From NCBI GenBank assembly GCA_002409455.1, contig DHNI01000118.1, forward strand, positions 1 through 25,966: DNA of 25,966 nucleotides, read 5' to 3'. A program made the translations under genes and the position numbers. A model generated the notes under the pieces. The model was not told the origin of the DNA. It was given only the letters and a program-made list of their open reading frames with translations, and ran no database searches. Origin of the DNA: Firmicutes bacterium UBA5420. Its GTDB lineage: Bacteria > Bacillota > Limnochordia > Darwinibacteriales > Darwinibacteriaceae. Below are positions 7,096-14,934 of the stretch, in pieces. Position 1 is the stretch's first letter. Every line of letters starts with the position of its first letter.

Positions 7096-8460
7096 CTAAA
7101 ATGATCCGCTACCTAGGGTGATGGCGGCAAATACTGTGGTATTGCGTCCTACGCCTCCAAATTCTGTAGCCAGATCACCATAATTAAAACTCACTCCAAC
7201 ACTTGGTGAGATTTTGCTGAAGGTTGGGAGACTTAAAGTGCTAGTGACCAGACCCGATCGATCGGAAAGGTTAGCATTAACAAACGCCGAAACGGATAAC
7301 TTGGTGTTCAAAAGATGATTCCAGCCAACCATGGCAGCCAAGTAATGCCGCCCGGTGGAACTTAGATCTGCCTGGTTAACGTTCAGCCTCTTCAGCTCTT
7401 TCTTTGCCTGCTCGCGAATAGCTTCCAGTTCATGTGCTTGCATCGCAAGTAACGTGGCATAGTACTTGCGAAAGTCCTGAACGTGTTCTTGGGTCTGATA
7501 GCCTTCGCCGTTAAAGTAATATTGGGCTGCCCCGGTCAGGTTGAAAAGGCCATCGGGATCACTGTGGCTATACCTGGCACCAGCTGTGGCATGAAAGAAA
7601 AGATCATCCTGCTTGTAAATAGGGTAATTTGGGGGCAGTGCATCCGCAAATCCCTTATCAGAACCTTTGCTGACCACTGCTTCTCCAAAAACCGCGAGGT
7701 TACCTAAAGACGAAGAGACAGTGAGCATTGCTCGGGGGGCCTTGTCTTTCTGGTAAAAGCCGCCCAGGCCGATTTCGGTTCCTCCCATCACAAACTCCAT
7801 CTTGGGAGCAAGTGCAACTTTATCTACGGCGTCCACCCCATCAAAAAGGGTGTAGAGATAGTAGTTTGTGCTACCTCTAGGATAATGGGCTTTTAGAGCC
7901 ACGGGACCTTCTAACTCGACGCCAGGGTCAAGAGGATCAATGCGACCAATGCTGATCACATCGGCTGGGCTAAAAAAGTAACCCACACCCCACTTCACAT
8001 TTTGCTTTCCCGCCCGAAAAAACACCTTGTTGTCATAGTTAAAGTCCGAAAAAAACTCCTGCAGGCTTAACTTCAGAGGATCCTGCACGCTTCCATCAGC
8101 ACCGCGCTGCTTATGCACTGCGTAATTCAAGCCCACCTTACCAAATACCCTGAAATTTGGATCAGGCCTAGCATCCAAATAGATTTGTCCACCCAAAGAT
8201 GTTCCTAAGGAATCCAAAGGATCCATTCCTTCAATAAAAGTTCGGCTTGCGTTGATGGAAAAACGATAGTTTCCACCTATATCCCATCCATCCTGCCTCA
8301 AAAGTGCTTCTTCGGGCGGAATGGTAGTCACGTCTTCTTCAAGCTCCATAAACAGTTCATCACTAAAAAGATCATCGAAATCAAAATCCATGGCCCAGAC
8401 TGTACTGCTGAAGGCTAACACAAGCACGAGTACAGTCAAAAATCGGATCCTTCTACACAT
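7096..8460 (-). CDS. Outer-membrane beta-barrel protein (DUF1302-like)
   Basis: Predicted outer-membrane channel or receiver protein, 454 residues. A signal peptide (CRRIR charged start, hydrophobic core, cleavage after VWA at 23) is followed by an acidic linker with many Asp/Glu (24-50). Then come many amphipathic beta strands with alternating aromatic and polar residues, such as FRAGKQNVKWGVGYFF (148-163). The last residue is Phe within FAAITLGSGSF, as expected for BAM-assembled barrels. A charged helical insert lies at about 324-360. RGKQ..WG..F.PADV is reminiscent of DUF1302-type barrels, but the family name is a guess. TAGGAGGGG precedes the ATG and overlaps the stop region of the LolA-like gene (10-base gap). 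It is the last gene of the export operon. Confidence 0.8.
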   Translation of the reverse strand: MCRRIRFLTVLVLVLAFSSTVWAMDFDFDDLFSDELFMELEEDVTTIPPEEALLRQDGWDIGGNYRFSINASRTFIEGMDPLDSLGTSLGGQIYLDARPDPNFRVFGKVGLNYAVHKQRGADGSVQDPLKLSLQEFFSDFNYDNKVFFRAGKQNVKWGVGYFFSPADVISIGRIDPLDPGVELEGPVALKAHYPRGSTNYYLYTLFDGVDAVDKVALAPKMEFVMGGTEIGLGGFYQKDKAPRAMLTVSSSLGNLAVFGEAVVSKGSDKGFADALPPNYPIYKQDDLFFHATAGARYSHSDPDGLFNLTGAAQYYFNGEGYQTQEHVQDFRKYYATLLAMQAHELEAIREQAKKELKRLNVNQADLSSTGRHYLAAMVGWNHLLNTKLSVSAFVNANLSDRSGLVTSTLSLPTFSKISPSVGVSFNYGDLATEFGGVGRNTTVFAAITLGSGSF

Positions 8461-8470
8461 ACTGCCCCTC

Positions 8471-9232
8471 CTAACGGTTCACTCTTTCAATATATGCCTT
8501 GGTAAACACATGATCCGGAATCGCACTCACAGAGATCTCGCTTACGGCGATTTGGGTTTTCTGGCCTTCAACCAGCTCATCGACGAAGATCATCTGCACC
8601 GGAATCACTACATCGCCGACTTTGGTATATTTAGGGAATAAACCCGTGCGCATCAGCCTGTAGGTCAAACTATATTCTTCTGTTTTTAGAACCAAGTCCG
8701 TATCTTTCGTAACCCAAATCTTCGTGTACGGGAAGGGAACGGTGTCGTCCACTGCCTTGAGATCGATGATGTACACCTCAAAGTTCCCTAGCGTATCTTC
8801 TAGATAGCCTTCTACCTCATAGGACGAAGCGTAGGTGTTGGAGCCAAAATCAGCGTTACGAGCATCGGAGTCCTGGAAGGTCTCTTTGAGAGAGGTGTGG
8901 GCAAATTGACGACTGGAAGGATCGTAAAACCACAGATTGTCTCCTTCTAGGAGATATCCCTGTCCCTTTTCTGTGACCGGTTCCTGAATCAAAAGCAAGA
9001 AGCGTTCTCCATCGTCACGCCTAAATTGACGTACCACCATCTTTTCAATGCCCTTTTCGGAATCCTCAACAATCATGGTGAGTACTGCCGAGAAATCGGA
9101 ACCATCAAAACGCGACTGATCGTCAATACGCTCTAAAATCGCTTCGATATGACTGAAATCCTGGGCGTGAGCTGCAAAACCTGTTACCAGAATAAACAGC
9201 ACTACAGCTGAAATGCGTTGTATCTTCTTCAT
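8471..9232 (-). CDS. LolA-like outer-membrane lipoprotein-sorting protein
   Basis: Predicted periplasmic carrier of the LolA/LolB fold, which holds acyl chains of lipoproteins or lipids in a half-barrel. 253 residues. Signal peptide at 1-23 with cleavage AHA before Gln24; there is no Cys at the cleavage site, so it is soluble. The mature part matches the LolA_like group: DFSAVLTMIVEDSEKG, then VRQFRRDDGERFLLLIQEP, GQGYLLEGDNLWFYDPSSRQF, a Tyr/Asp-rich middle, KIWVTKDTDLVLKTEEY and VVIPVQMIFVDE. E. coli LolA is about 200 residues; this is the longer type often encoded beside MacB-like ABC transporters. It sits 12 bases after a permease gene and 10 before the barrel gene, fitting a shuttle between the inner- and outer-membrane parts. 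Confidence 0.82.
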   Translation of the reverse strand: MKKIQRISAVVLFILVTGFAAHAQDFSHIEAILERIDDQSRFDGSDFSAVLTMIVEDSEKGIEKMVVRQFRRDDGERFLLLIQEPVTEKGQGYLLEGDNLWFYDPSSRQFAHTSLKETFQDSDARNADFGSNTYASSYEVEGYLEDTLGNFEVYIIDLKAVDDTVPFPYTKIWVTKDTDLVLKTEEYSLTYRLMRTGLFPKYTKVGDVVIPVQMIFVDELVEGQKTQIAVSEISVSAIPDHVFTKAYIERVNR

Positions 9233-9244
9233 CCAAAAAACCCC

Positions 9245-10576
9245 CTATGTGTGAGAACTGAGTGCCTTCATAGGCGACATTTTTGCGGCAGCCCGTGCCG
9301 GCCAATATGCTGCCAAGAGGCTCGTGAAAACAACTAGCGCGGTATTGAGAAAGACGCTTCCTATAGGTAGGCTAAACGTGATCTTTCCATTATTTAAGAA
9401 AAACTGTAGAGACGGGTCAGTATTGAGACTCAAACTACCCACAACCATTGCAAACACACCTGAGAGAACGAGCCCGGCCATACAGCCCAAGAGGCCTAGA
9501 AGAACTGCTTCCCAGAGGAAAATGCGTTTCACCTGCTTTTGGTGCATACCAAAGGCGCGCATTGTGCCAATTTCCTTGGTTCGTTCAATCATCATCATTC
9601 TAAAGGTGTTGGTGATCCCCACCATGGTTACTACAAGCAAAATCAGGAAAATCACTAAGCCCACTTGATTCAAAACACCCACAACAAGCTCCACGGCCTC
9701 CATAATTTGGTTAATATTCATCACTTGATAGCGTGTGCCTTCCCAGGGAGTGAGCTCTTCTTGTTCGCCCATGGGATCTAGGGGCATACCAGCAACTGTA
9801 ACCGTTACCGCAGGCTCGGCCTCTTCTTCTTCCTCTTCTTCGAGTGTTCTAAGCCCCTCTCGGAAGGTGCGTGCAAAGCCCTCGACAAAGTCTAAATCGG
9901 TGACAAACATATTGAGCATCTGATACTCGTGGGAGTCCATGCCCAAAAGAGTATTAAGATAGGCCCGGCTGGTGTACGCTGCAGAAAGGCCCAGTTCTTC
10001 CTGGTCTTCGATAAAAGCAGCCACCTTGACCTCGCCAACGTTCTGCTGTCCTGTCAAGGTCTCCAGACGAATTAGGATGGTCTCACCTACCTCTACCCCA
10101 AGACGCTCACCTACCGGCTGAGGCAAAATGATCAAGTCATCTTTTGATCCTAGTTCATCCAGGGAACCGTGAGTGACCACAAGACTATCTAAGAGTTTAT
10201 CCTCCTCAGAGAAATCCACTCCATATACCATATGCATCGTCTGCTGTGAGCCAAAAATCAATGAGGGCATGGCCTGGCTGCGCCTGGTAAATGCTTCAAT
10301 CTGGGAGGCATTTTCCTCCAAAAGCCGATCTAAATTGGCGTCAGAGCGGATCTTCATGATCATTTGGCCAGCATCAGTCCATTCTCGCCCTGTGATGAAC
10401 ACATGTCCGCCTAGGGCATGGGAGAAGTTATCACGAATATTTCCCACAACGCCACCAGTAAGAGCATTCATCAATGTTATGGCAAGCATCCCAAAGGCGA
10501 TGGCTCCCGCCAAGAGGAAGCTGCGTTTTTTCTGTCTCGAAATATTTCGAAACGCGACCTTCATTGTCAAGAACAT
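9245..10576 (-). CDS. ABC transporter permease, FtsX/LolE-type (second of pair)
   Basis: Inner-membrane subunit of a MacB/LolCDE-type exporter, 443 residues. One N-terminal membrane helix (about 19-41) follows NISRQKKRSF. A large extracytoplasmic domain (about 42-300) comes next, then three C-terminal helices containing the FtsX signature ITNTFRMMMIERTKEIGTMR (331-350), and the end is YWPARAAAKMSPMKAL. The extracytoplasmic domain contains seven consecutive Glu (246-252), encoded by GAA/GAG repeats. GAGGTGA lies five bases before ATG 10576; an ATG four codons in has no site. It starts four bases after the first permease ends and is probably its heterodimer partner, as LolC pairs with LolE. Confidence 0.9.
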   Translation of the reverse strand: MFLTMKVAFRNISRQKKRSFLLAGAIAFGMLAITLMNALTGGVVGNIRDNFSHALGGHVFITGREWTDAGQMIMKIRSDANLDRLLEENASQIEAFTRRSQAMPSLIFGSQQTMHMVYGVDFSEEDKLLDSLVVTHGSLDELGSKDDLIILPQPVGERLGVEVGETILIRLETLTGQQNVGEVKVAAFIEDQEELGLSAAYTSRAYLNTLLGMDSHEYQMLNMFVTDLDFVEGFARTFREGLRTLEEEEEEEAEPAVTVTVAGMPLDPMGEQEELTPWEGTRYQVMNINQIMEAVELVVGVLNQVGLVIFLILLVVTMVGITNTFRMMMIERTKEIGTMRAFGMHQKQVKRIFLWEAVLLGLLGCMAGLVLSGVFAMVVGSLSLNTDPSLQFFLNNGKITFSLPIGSVFLNTALVVFTSLLAAYWPARAAAKMSPMKALSSHT

Positions 10577-10580
10577 TCGA

Positions 10581-12062
10581 TCACCTCGAACTTTCCATAG
10601 CCTTCAAAGGCGAAGTCTTCATTACAATTGCTGTAGGATACGTGCTAGATACAATGCCCACAATGAGAATTACCACAAAAGATATAAGAACGGATGACAT
10701 AGACAATTCAGGACGCAAGACAGGGCCTCCATAGATGATCTCAAAGAACATGTTGCTGGCCTCTAGACCCACCCTATTTAAGATGAATAAGATCAACGCT
10801 CCCAAAAGAACCCCTATAGTGCCTGCGATTCCAGAAAGCAGTAAAGTCTCCCACATGACCATACGGCGTACAAAGCTCTTTTGGGCGCCAACAGCCCGCA
10901 TCGTTCCAATTTCACCCATGCGCTCCGTCACAGAAATCACTAAGGTGTTCATAATAATGATGATGGCTACAATGGCTATGATGAAGACAACACCATTAAA
11001 AATGTTCTTGATACCATAAGATAGCTCTGCCATGGCACCAGCTCCCTGCAACCAGTCTCTGGTCTGGGCCGGAATCTTTTGTTCCGAGAAAAACTGGGCA
11101 AAATCAGCTTGTGCCTGCCGCAGGTACCTCTCATCGGTCAAACGAACCAAGAGATACTGCCACGCCCCCGTATCCTCTACATTAGAAAGGTCTCGGGACT
11201 CCGTATCTCCAAGAATAGAAAACCAATAATCATCACCCGCCACATCTAGCTCTACTTCTGCAGGAGCGAAAAGTGAATCAAAGGAATCAAAGATGCTCCC
11301 TTCGTCAATCTCGCCTAAAAAAGCTTGTTCTTCGGGGCTCAAATCGGCTGGTTCCGTATGACCTACCACCATACCGGCCAAAGCCCGTACATTGGAAACA
11401 TCCATGAGTGACACCATGTCAAGCTGCACATTGGACTGCTTAAACTCAAAGATTCCAGTGATTTCCACTTCGCGAATGCGCATGCCAGAAATAGTACTCG
11501 CCGCAGTAAGCAAAATCTTGTCACCGGGTTTGAAGGTGAACCCGACCTGTCGTTCCATAAGATCAGCCACAGACTTATTCAGGAGTATGCCTTGACTGCC
11601 AGGCCCCCAAAAATCGCCTTCGATGATTTCGACATTGTCGGGAAACATTGCTTGATACTGCTCCGGTACAATCCCAAAAAGTTGAGTAGCTCCAAGCATC
11701 TTATCGCCTCTAGAAATCATTGTCGTGGCCGACACCTGGGGATTGATGCTCTCAACATAAGGAAGGGAGTTGGCAAATTCTACAATTTCTGCATACTGGG
11801 GAATGCGCGGCACAGCCCGTTCCATGGCTGTCATATCTTGAAAGCCGAACAAGGTCAGCTGCCCCCTACTTTGTCCAGTGACCATCAAATGACCCGTATA
11901 GTTTTGGATATAATAACGTTCAATGCCGGCTGCTGCCGAATCCATAAAGGAGTTGCCCACCACTAAAACCATAATCCCAATCACCATGATCAGACCGATA
12001 ATAGTAGTCTTCACCTTATGTTCACGGATGTTGCGCAGGGCAATGGTTAGGATGATCTTCAT
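10581..12062 (-). CDS. ABC transporter permease, FtsX/LolC-type (first of pair)
   Basis: Inner-membrane permease of the same MacB/LolCDE class, 493 residues. The N-terminal ALRNIREHKVKTTIIG leads into a membrane helix (about 18-42). A long extracytoplasmic domain (about 43-365) follows, with VESINPQVSATTMISRGDK and an acidic stretch near 250-290. Three C-terminal helices carry MNTLVISVTERMGEIGTMRAVGA, and the end is TYPTAIVMKTSPLKAMESS. The start codon overlaps the ATPase stop (ATGA), with GGAGGCGGGG upstream, so the two are translationally coupled. It is paralogous to the following permease but clearly diverged, suggesting asymmetric roles. Whether it has a LolA-binding hook cannot be told by eye. 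Confidence 0.9.
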   Translation of the reverse strand: MKIILTIALRNIREHKVKTTIIGLIMVIGIMVLVVGNSFMDSAAAGIERYYIQNYTGHLMVTGQSRGQLTLFGFQDMTAMERAVPRIPQYAEIVEFANSLPYVESINPQVSATTMISRGDKMLGATQLFGIVPEQYQAMFPDNVEIIEGDFWGPGSQGILLNKSVADLMERQVGFTFKPGDKILLTAASTISGMRIREVEITGIFEFKQSNVQLDMVSLMDVSNVRALAGMVVGHTEPADLSPEEQAFLGEIDEGSIFDSFDSLFAPAEVELDVAGDDYWFSILGDTESRDLSNVEDTGAWQYLLVRLTDERYLRQAQADFAQFFSEQKIPAQTRDWLQGAGAMAELSYGIKNIFNGVVFIIAIVAIIIIMNTLVISVTERMGEIGTMRAVGAQKSFVRRMVMWETLLLSGIAGTIGVLLGALILFILNRVGLEASNMFFEIIYGGPVLRPELSMSSVLISFVVILIVGIVSSTYPTAIVMKTSPLKAMESSR

Positions 12063-12772
12063 GATATGTTCCCCGCCTCCGCACTCGTCCTGCTATTCTT
12101 CACAATTAGACCATCAAGGAGTTCAATTACGTGATCGGCAATTTCCATGATGGTTCGATCATGGGTCGAGAAGACAAATGTGGTATTTAAATCCGAATTC
12201 ATCTTCTTCATGAGCTCAATAATGCTCTGTCCGGTTTTAGAATCAAGGTTGGCTGTCGGTTCGTCGGCCAAAACGATCTCCGGTTTCGTGGCCAAAGCCC
12301 GGGCAATAGCTACTCTTTGGCGCTGCCCCCCCGAAAGCTCATTTGATTTGTGATGCATGTGGTCCGCAAGTCCCACCGCTTCTACTAAGAATTCGATCCA
12401 CTCTTTGGTCTCTTTCTTGCCTGGTCTGTTCTTACCTAAAAGAAGCGGGAACTCAATATTCTCGTAGACGTTGAGCACGGGGATCAGATTAAACGATTGG
12501 AAGATGAAACCTAAAGTTTCGTGCCGAAGCGTAGTAAGGGCTTTGTCTTTCAAACCTTCGGTGCAAGTTCCGTTAATGCTCACAATTCCTTCTGTCGGCT
12601 GGTCGATGCAACCAATCAGATTGAGAATCGTTGACTTTCCTGAACCCGATGGCCCCACGATGGAAGCAAAATCGCCTTTTTCTATGGTAAACGTCACACC
12701 CCGCACAGCATGTACTTCTGCCTTCCCTAGAGTGTAGACCTTCTTTACATTTTCCAGCTCAACAATGGCCAT
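12059..12772 (-). CDS. ABC transporter ATPase, LolD/MacB-type
   Basis: Cytoplasmic ATPase driving the two FtsX-type permeases, 237 residues. Walker A GPSGSGKST (40-48), Q-loop in FIFQSFNLIP (89-98), signature LSGGQRQR (146-153), Walker B EIVLADE (165-171) with the family-typical PTANLD, and the H-loop STHDR. Overall strongly LolD/MacB/FtsE-like. First gene of the five-gene operon, with GGGAGAGGA just before ATG 12772 and a good promoter at 12805-12833. It overlaps the first permease by four bases. MacB-type mechanotransmission, rather than solute transport through a pore, is expected from the family. Confidence 0.93.
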   Translation of the reverse strand: MAIVELENVKKVYTLGKAEVHAVRGVTFTIEKGDFASIVGPSGSGKSTILNLIGCIDQPTEGIVSINGTCTEGLKDKALTTLRHETLGFIFQSFNLIPVLNVYENIEFPLLLGKNRPGKKETKEWIEFLVEAVGLADHMHHKSNELSGGQRQRVAIARALATKPEIVLADEPTANLDSKTGQSIIELMKKMNSDLNTTFVFSTHDRTIMEIADHVIELLDGLIVKNSRTSAEAGNIS

Positions 12773-12804
12773 CTGATCCTCTCCCTTTTTGCCCTAGTGT
12801 CATA

Positions 12805-12833
12805 AGTATACCCTAGTACGTAGCTTCATTCAA
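12805..12833 (-). promoter_or_regulatory. Sigma-A-type promoter of the lol-like operon
   Basis: On the minus strand TTGAAT (12833-12828), a 17-base spacer and TATACT (12810-12805) lie 33 bases upstream of the ATPase start. Transcription would begin near 12798. The -35 box is five bases from the end of the small ORF described at 12838-12909. Confidence 0.7.
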
Positions 12834-12837
12834 TATT

Positions 12838-12909
12838 TCACAATCTTTCCTGCAATCGGCGTGCAAAATCTACAGCCTCCTGCACATCTCCCTGGTTGGG
12901 CGACCCCAC
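12838..12909 (-). CDS. Possible 23-residue small protein or leader peptide
   Basis: GTG at 12909 is preceded by GGAGGGG with a seven-base gap, an excellent ribosome binding site. It opens 23 codons ending in TGA at 12838. The product begins MGSPNQGDV and ends RRLQERL; its second half (EAVDFARRLQERL) looks like an amphipathic helix. A promoter-like TTGACA-16-TATACG lies upstream (12958-12985). The frame is open for 11 further codons upstream, to a TAG. An inverted repeat (12894-12900 with 12923-12929) would place the ribosome site and start codon in a hairpin loop. I recognise no family. It may be a small gene, a leader peptide, or the remnant C-terminus of a decayed gene. Confidence 0.4.
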   Translation of the reverse strand: MGSPNQGDVQEAVDFARRLQERL

Positions 12910-12957
12910 TTGTATACCCCTCCCCAACCGTGCCCTAGATGTCTAGTGCACTAATAT

Positions 12958-12985
12958 CGTATACCATATTCCCCTCTCTTGTCAA
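12958..12985 (-). promoter_or_regulatory. Candidate promoter upstream of the small ORF, with palindromes at the start point
   Basis: Minus strand TTGACA (12985-12980), 16-base spacer, TATACG (12963-12958). The expected start point falls in the perfect 10-bp palindrome TAGTGCACTA (12944-12953), next to an imperfect one, CTAGATGTCTAG (12935-12946). It lies just past the end of the ABC-2 permease gene. The TAGTG half-sites resemble those used by YtrA-type GntR repressors, an inference only. Confidence 0.5.
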
Positions 12986-13000
12986 CGCTTTTTCCAAGCA

Positions 13001-13639
13001 TTACCTTTGGGCCTCGTAAAGAAAAAGAGAAACCACGCACGATAGGGTTAAGATGGCGATGCTCAAAGCAAACATGAGGAGTCCGGCCATGGTCTGGTTG
13101 TTGATCGCCCAACTAAACAGGGCTAGGGTCTCTCCTATCAACGATGGAATCGCAGCCAAACCCATCACTGTGAAAAAGGGTATCATGGCATAGAATCGTC
13201 CTTTGTTATAGCCGAGTCGAAAAAAGAAGGGCATTTGGGCACCAACAATCGCGGAAAAAATCAAAAGGGATGCGCTCATTGACAGAAAAGCTCCACCTAA
13301 AGTGATAGGCTCCCTACCCGGGACGATAAGGGACAAGCCCAGGACCACAGAAGTGGCCACCACATAGATGAGGATCACAAAGACATATCGCCCTAGAATC
13401 ATGGCTCTCGTTCTCAGCGGAAGGATCCCGTACAGACGCCGCAGTCCATCTTTCTCCTCCACGGCGAAGACATTGGTAGAAATGAGTGCCATGTACCAGG
13501 CACAATTTATCAAAAGAAGTGTTAAAGACGTCCTCATGAGCCAAAAGGCGACAACAAATAGAATCACAGCCCCAAAGGTCTTTAAATTGGGCTTCATGGT
13601 GAAGTAGTCAAGCCTGACCATGTTTGAAACACCCATCAT
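13001..13639 (-). CDS. ABC-2 type membrane permease
   Basis: About 212 residues with six predicted membrane helices and little extracellular loop, for example FGAVILFVVAFWLM, the stretch from FVILIYVVATSVVLGLSLIV, and LLMFALSIAILTLSCVVSLFLY. VRLDYFTMKPNLK at the N-terminus and AVEEKDGLRRLYGILPL match ABC-2 permeases partnered with YtrB-like ATPases. It is the membrane part of the transporter made with the ATPase next door, of unknown substrate; relatives are tied to cell-envelope stress or peptide resistance. The start is one of two adjacent ATGs (13639 or 13636) behind GAGAGGGG, inside the 3' end of the ATPase gene, so translation is coupled. Confidence 0.8.
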   Translation of the reverse strand: MMGVSNMVRLDYFTMKPNLKTFGAVILFVVAFWLMRTSLTLLLINCAWYMALISTNVFAVEEKDGLRRLYGILPLRTRAMILGRYVFVILIYVVATSVVLGLSLIVPGREPITLGGAFLSMSASLLIFSAIVGAQMPFFFRLGYNKGRFYAMIPFFTVMGLAAIPSLIGETLALFSWAINNQTMAGLLMFALSIAILTLSCVVSLFLYEAQR

Positions 13640-14492
13640 TTTTCCCCTCTCTCTTGCTGGCATAGACGACAATTTCATCCAAGGAAGGCTGGTCAATTAA
13701 AATATCTCCAAACTTCCGAGCCTTTTCTGTTTTGATCAGGCCCTCAAAGCCCATGTTGGTTACCCTTAGACCTAGGATCTCGGTTTCTAGATCATCGGTT
13801 AGTTGCCCGGGCTTCCCTTTGATCAGGCAAAAGTTCTCCATTAGGTTCTCCAAGCTTCCGGTATAAAACAGCTTCCCGTCCTTGATAAAGGTGATGTAAT
13901 CAGCAATTCTCTCTAGGTCACTGGAGATATGCGTCGAGAATAAAACACTCCGCTCGCCATCCTTGATGTAATCTTGCAGAATCTCGGAAAACAAATCACG
14001 GGTTACTGCATCAAGACCGCTCGTTGGTTCATCCAAAACTAGCAGCCTGGCTTCGTGGGACAAGGCAGTGGCTAACATCAGTTTCATGTGCATGCCTCGG
14101 GAAAAGTCACTAATCCTCTTTTTTCGAGGGAGCTCAAACTGCTCAATCAACCCAGCAAAGGCCTTCGTGTTCCAGTGGCGATAGAACCTAGAGATAGCTT
14201 TCTCTGTATCATCAACAGTCCAACCATCCACAAACATCAAGCTGTCAAAGACAACGCCCACATCTTCCTTAATCTGCATTTCATGCCCTCTTGGATCGAG
14301 ACCGAATACCTTGATGTGTCCGCTATCCGGTTTTAACATATTGAGAATCAACTGGATGGTTGTGGTCTTCCCCGCACCATTTGGCCCCACGAGCCCCATG
14401 ATGTATCCCTGTGGCACGGTGAAACCAAGTCTTTCTAAATAGAAACCGGGAAACCGTTTGCTTACGTCAGCAAGCTCCAAAGCGTTAATCAT
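13608..14492 (-). CDS. ABC transporter ATPase (YtrB-like)
   Basis: ATPase of an ABC-2 exporter, 294 residues. Walker A GPNGAGKTT (35-43), a degenerate signature DFSRGMHMKL (in place of LSGGQ, usual for this subfamily), Walker B LLVLDEPTSGLD and STHISSDLERIADY for the switch region. ATG 14492 has GGAGGTGGAG immediately upstream; an alternative upstream start at 14528 would add residues unlike the family. It overlaps the end of the GntR gene by eight bases and the permease start by about 32, so all three genes are one translationally coupled operon. Confidence 0.92.
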   Translation of the reverse strand: MINALELADVSKRFPGFYLERLGFTVPQGYIMGLVGPNGAGKTTTIQLILNMLKPDSGHIKVFGLDPRGHEMQIKEDVGVVFDSLMFVDGWTVDDTEKAISRFYRHWNTKAFAGLIEQFELPRKKRISDFSRGMHMKLMLATALSHEARLLVLDEPTSGLDAVTRDLFSEILQDYIKDGERSVLFSTHISSDLERIADYITFIKDGKLFYTGSLENLMENFCLIKGKPGQLTDDLETEILGLRVTNMGFEGLIKTEKARKFGDILIDQPSLDEIVVYASKREGKNDGCFKHGQA

Positions 14493-14868
14493 TCTTCTCC
14501 ACCTCCAGTAATAGACGAAGCAAGTCATATAGTTCAGCTTCGCTCAGCGATGCCCGCCCGGCCGCTTGAATAGCACTTGTGAGATTCTCTTCTACTTCCC
14601 GAATCAACTGCTCTCGGATGAGCTCAGAACCGCTGGGCATGACAAAAAAGCCCTTACCTTGTTGGCTCTGGATAAATCCTTCTGCCTCTAGTTCATTGTA
14701 GGCTCTAGTTGTGGTTAACACACTGATCTTCAGATCTTTAGCCAGTTGACGTAAGGACGGAAGCATCTCACCTTCGCCCAGTTCCCCCGAGAGAACCTGT
14801 GCTTTTATCTGTTCCTTAATCTGGTTGTAAATAGGTACGCCCGAACCATTAGATAGGATGATATTCAT
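14485..14868 (-). CDS. GntR-family regulator, YtrA type
   Basis: Short (127 residues) GntR repressor: winged helix-turn-helix at about 10-75 (PIYNQIKEQIKAQVLSGEL, MLPSLRQLAKDLKISVLTTTRAYNELEAEGFI, GKGFFV) followed by only a short helical tail, the YtrA layout. It is first in the operon with the ATPase and permease. Its own promoter lies under an inverted repeat (14880-14911), which points to autorepression. The ligand is unknown; relatives respond to cell-wall antibiotics or envelope stress. Confidence 0.93.
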   Translation of the reverse strand: MNIILSNGSGVPIYNQIKEQIKAQVLSGELGEGEMLPSLRQLAKDLKISVLTTTRAYNELEAEGFIQSQQGKGFFVMPSGSELIREQLIREVEENLTSAIQAAGRASLSEAELYDLLRLLLEVEKND

Positions 14869-14879
14869 GTTCTCACCCC

Positions 14880-14934
14880 TACACTGTACTTGTCACCACA
14901 TATACAGTATAATCAGCCCCTGCCATTTCGTCAA
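14880..14934 (-). promoter_or_regulatory. ytrA-type operon promoter overlapped by inverted-repeat operator
   Basis: Minus strand TTGACG (14934-14929), exactly 17 bases, TATACT (14911-14906). An inverted repeat TACACTGTA (14880-14888) and TACAGTATA (14903-14911), matching at eight of nine positions with 14 bases between, covers the -10 box and start region. A dimeric GntR protein bound there would block transcription. Confidence 0.72.

Noticed and set aside
10173..10697. Long plus-strand open frame (174 codons) opposite the ABC permeases
   Set aside because: It lies antisense to two clear FtsX-type genes, has no ribosome binding site and low-complexity basic composition. It spans the permease junction only because of codon bias.
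12894..12929. Inverted repeat GGTTGGG/CCCAACC as a terminator for the ABC-2 operon
   Set aside because: The 22-base loop is large and no T run follows on the minus strand, so it does not look like an intrinsic terminator.
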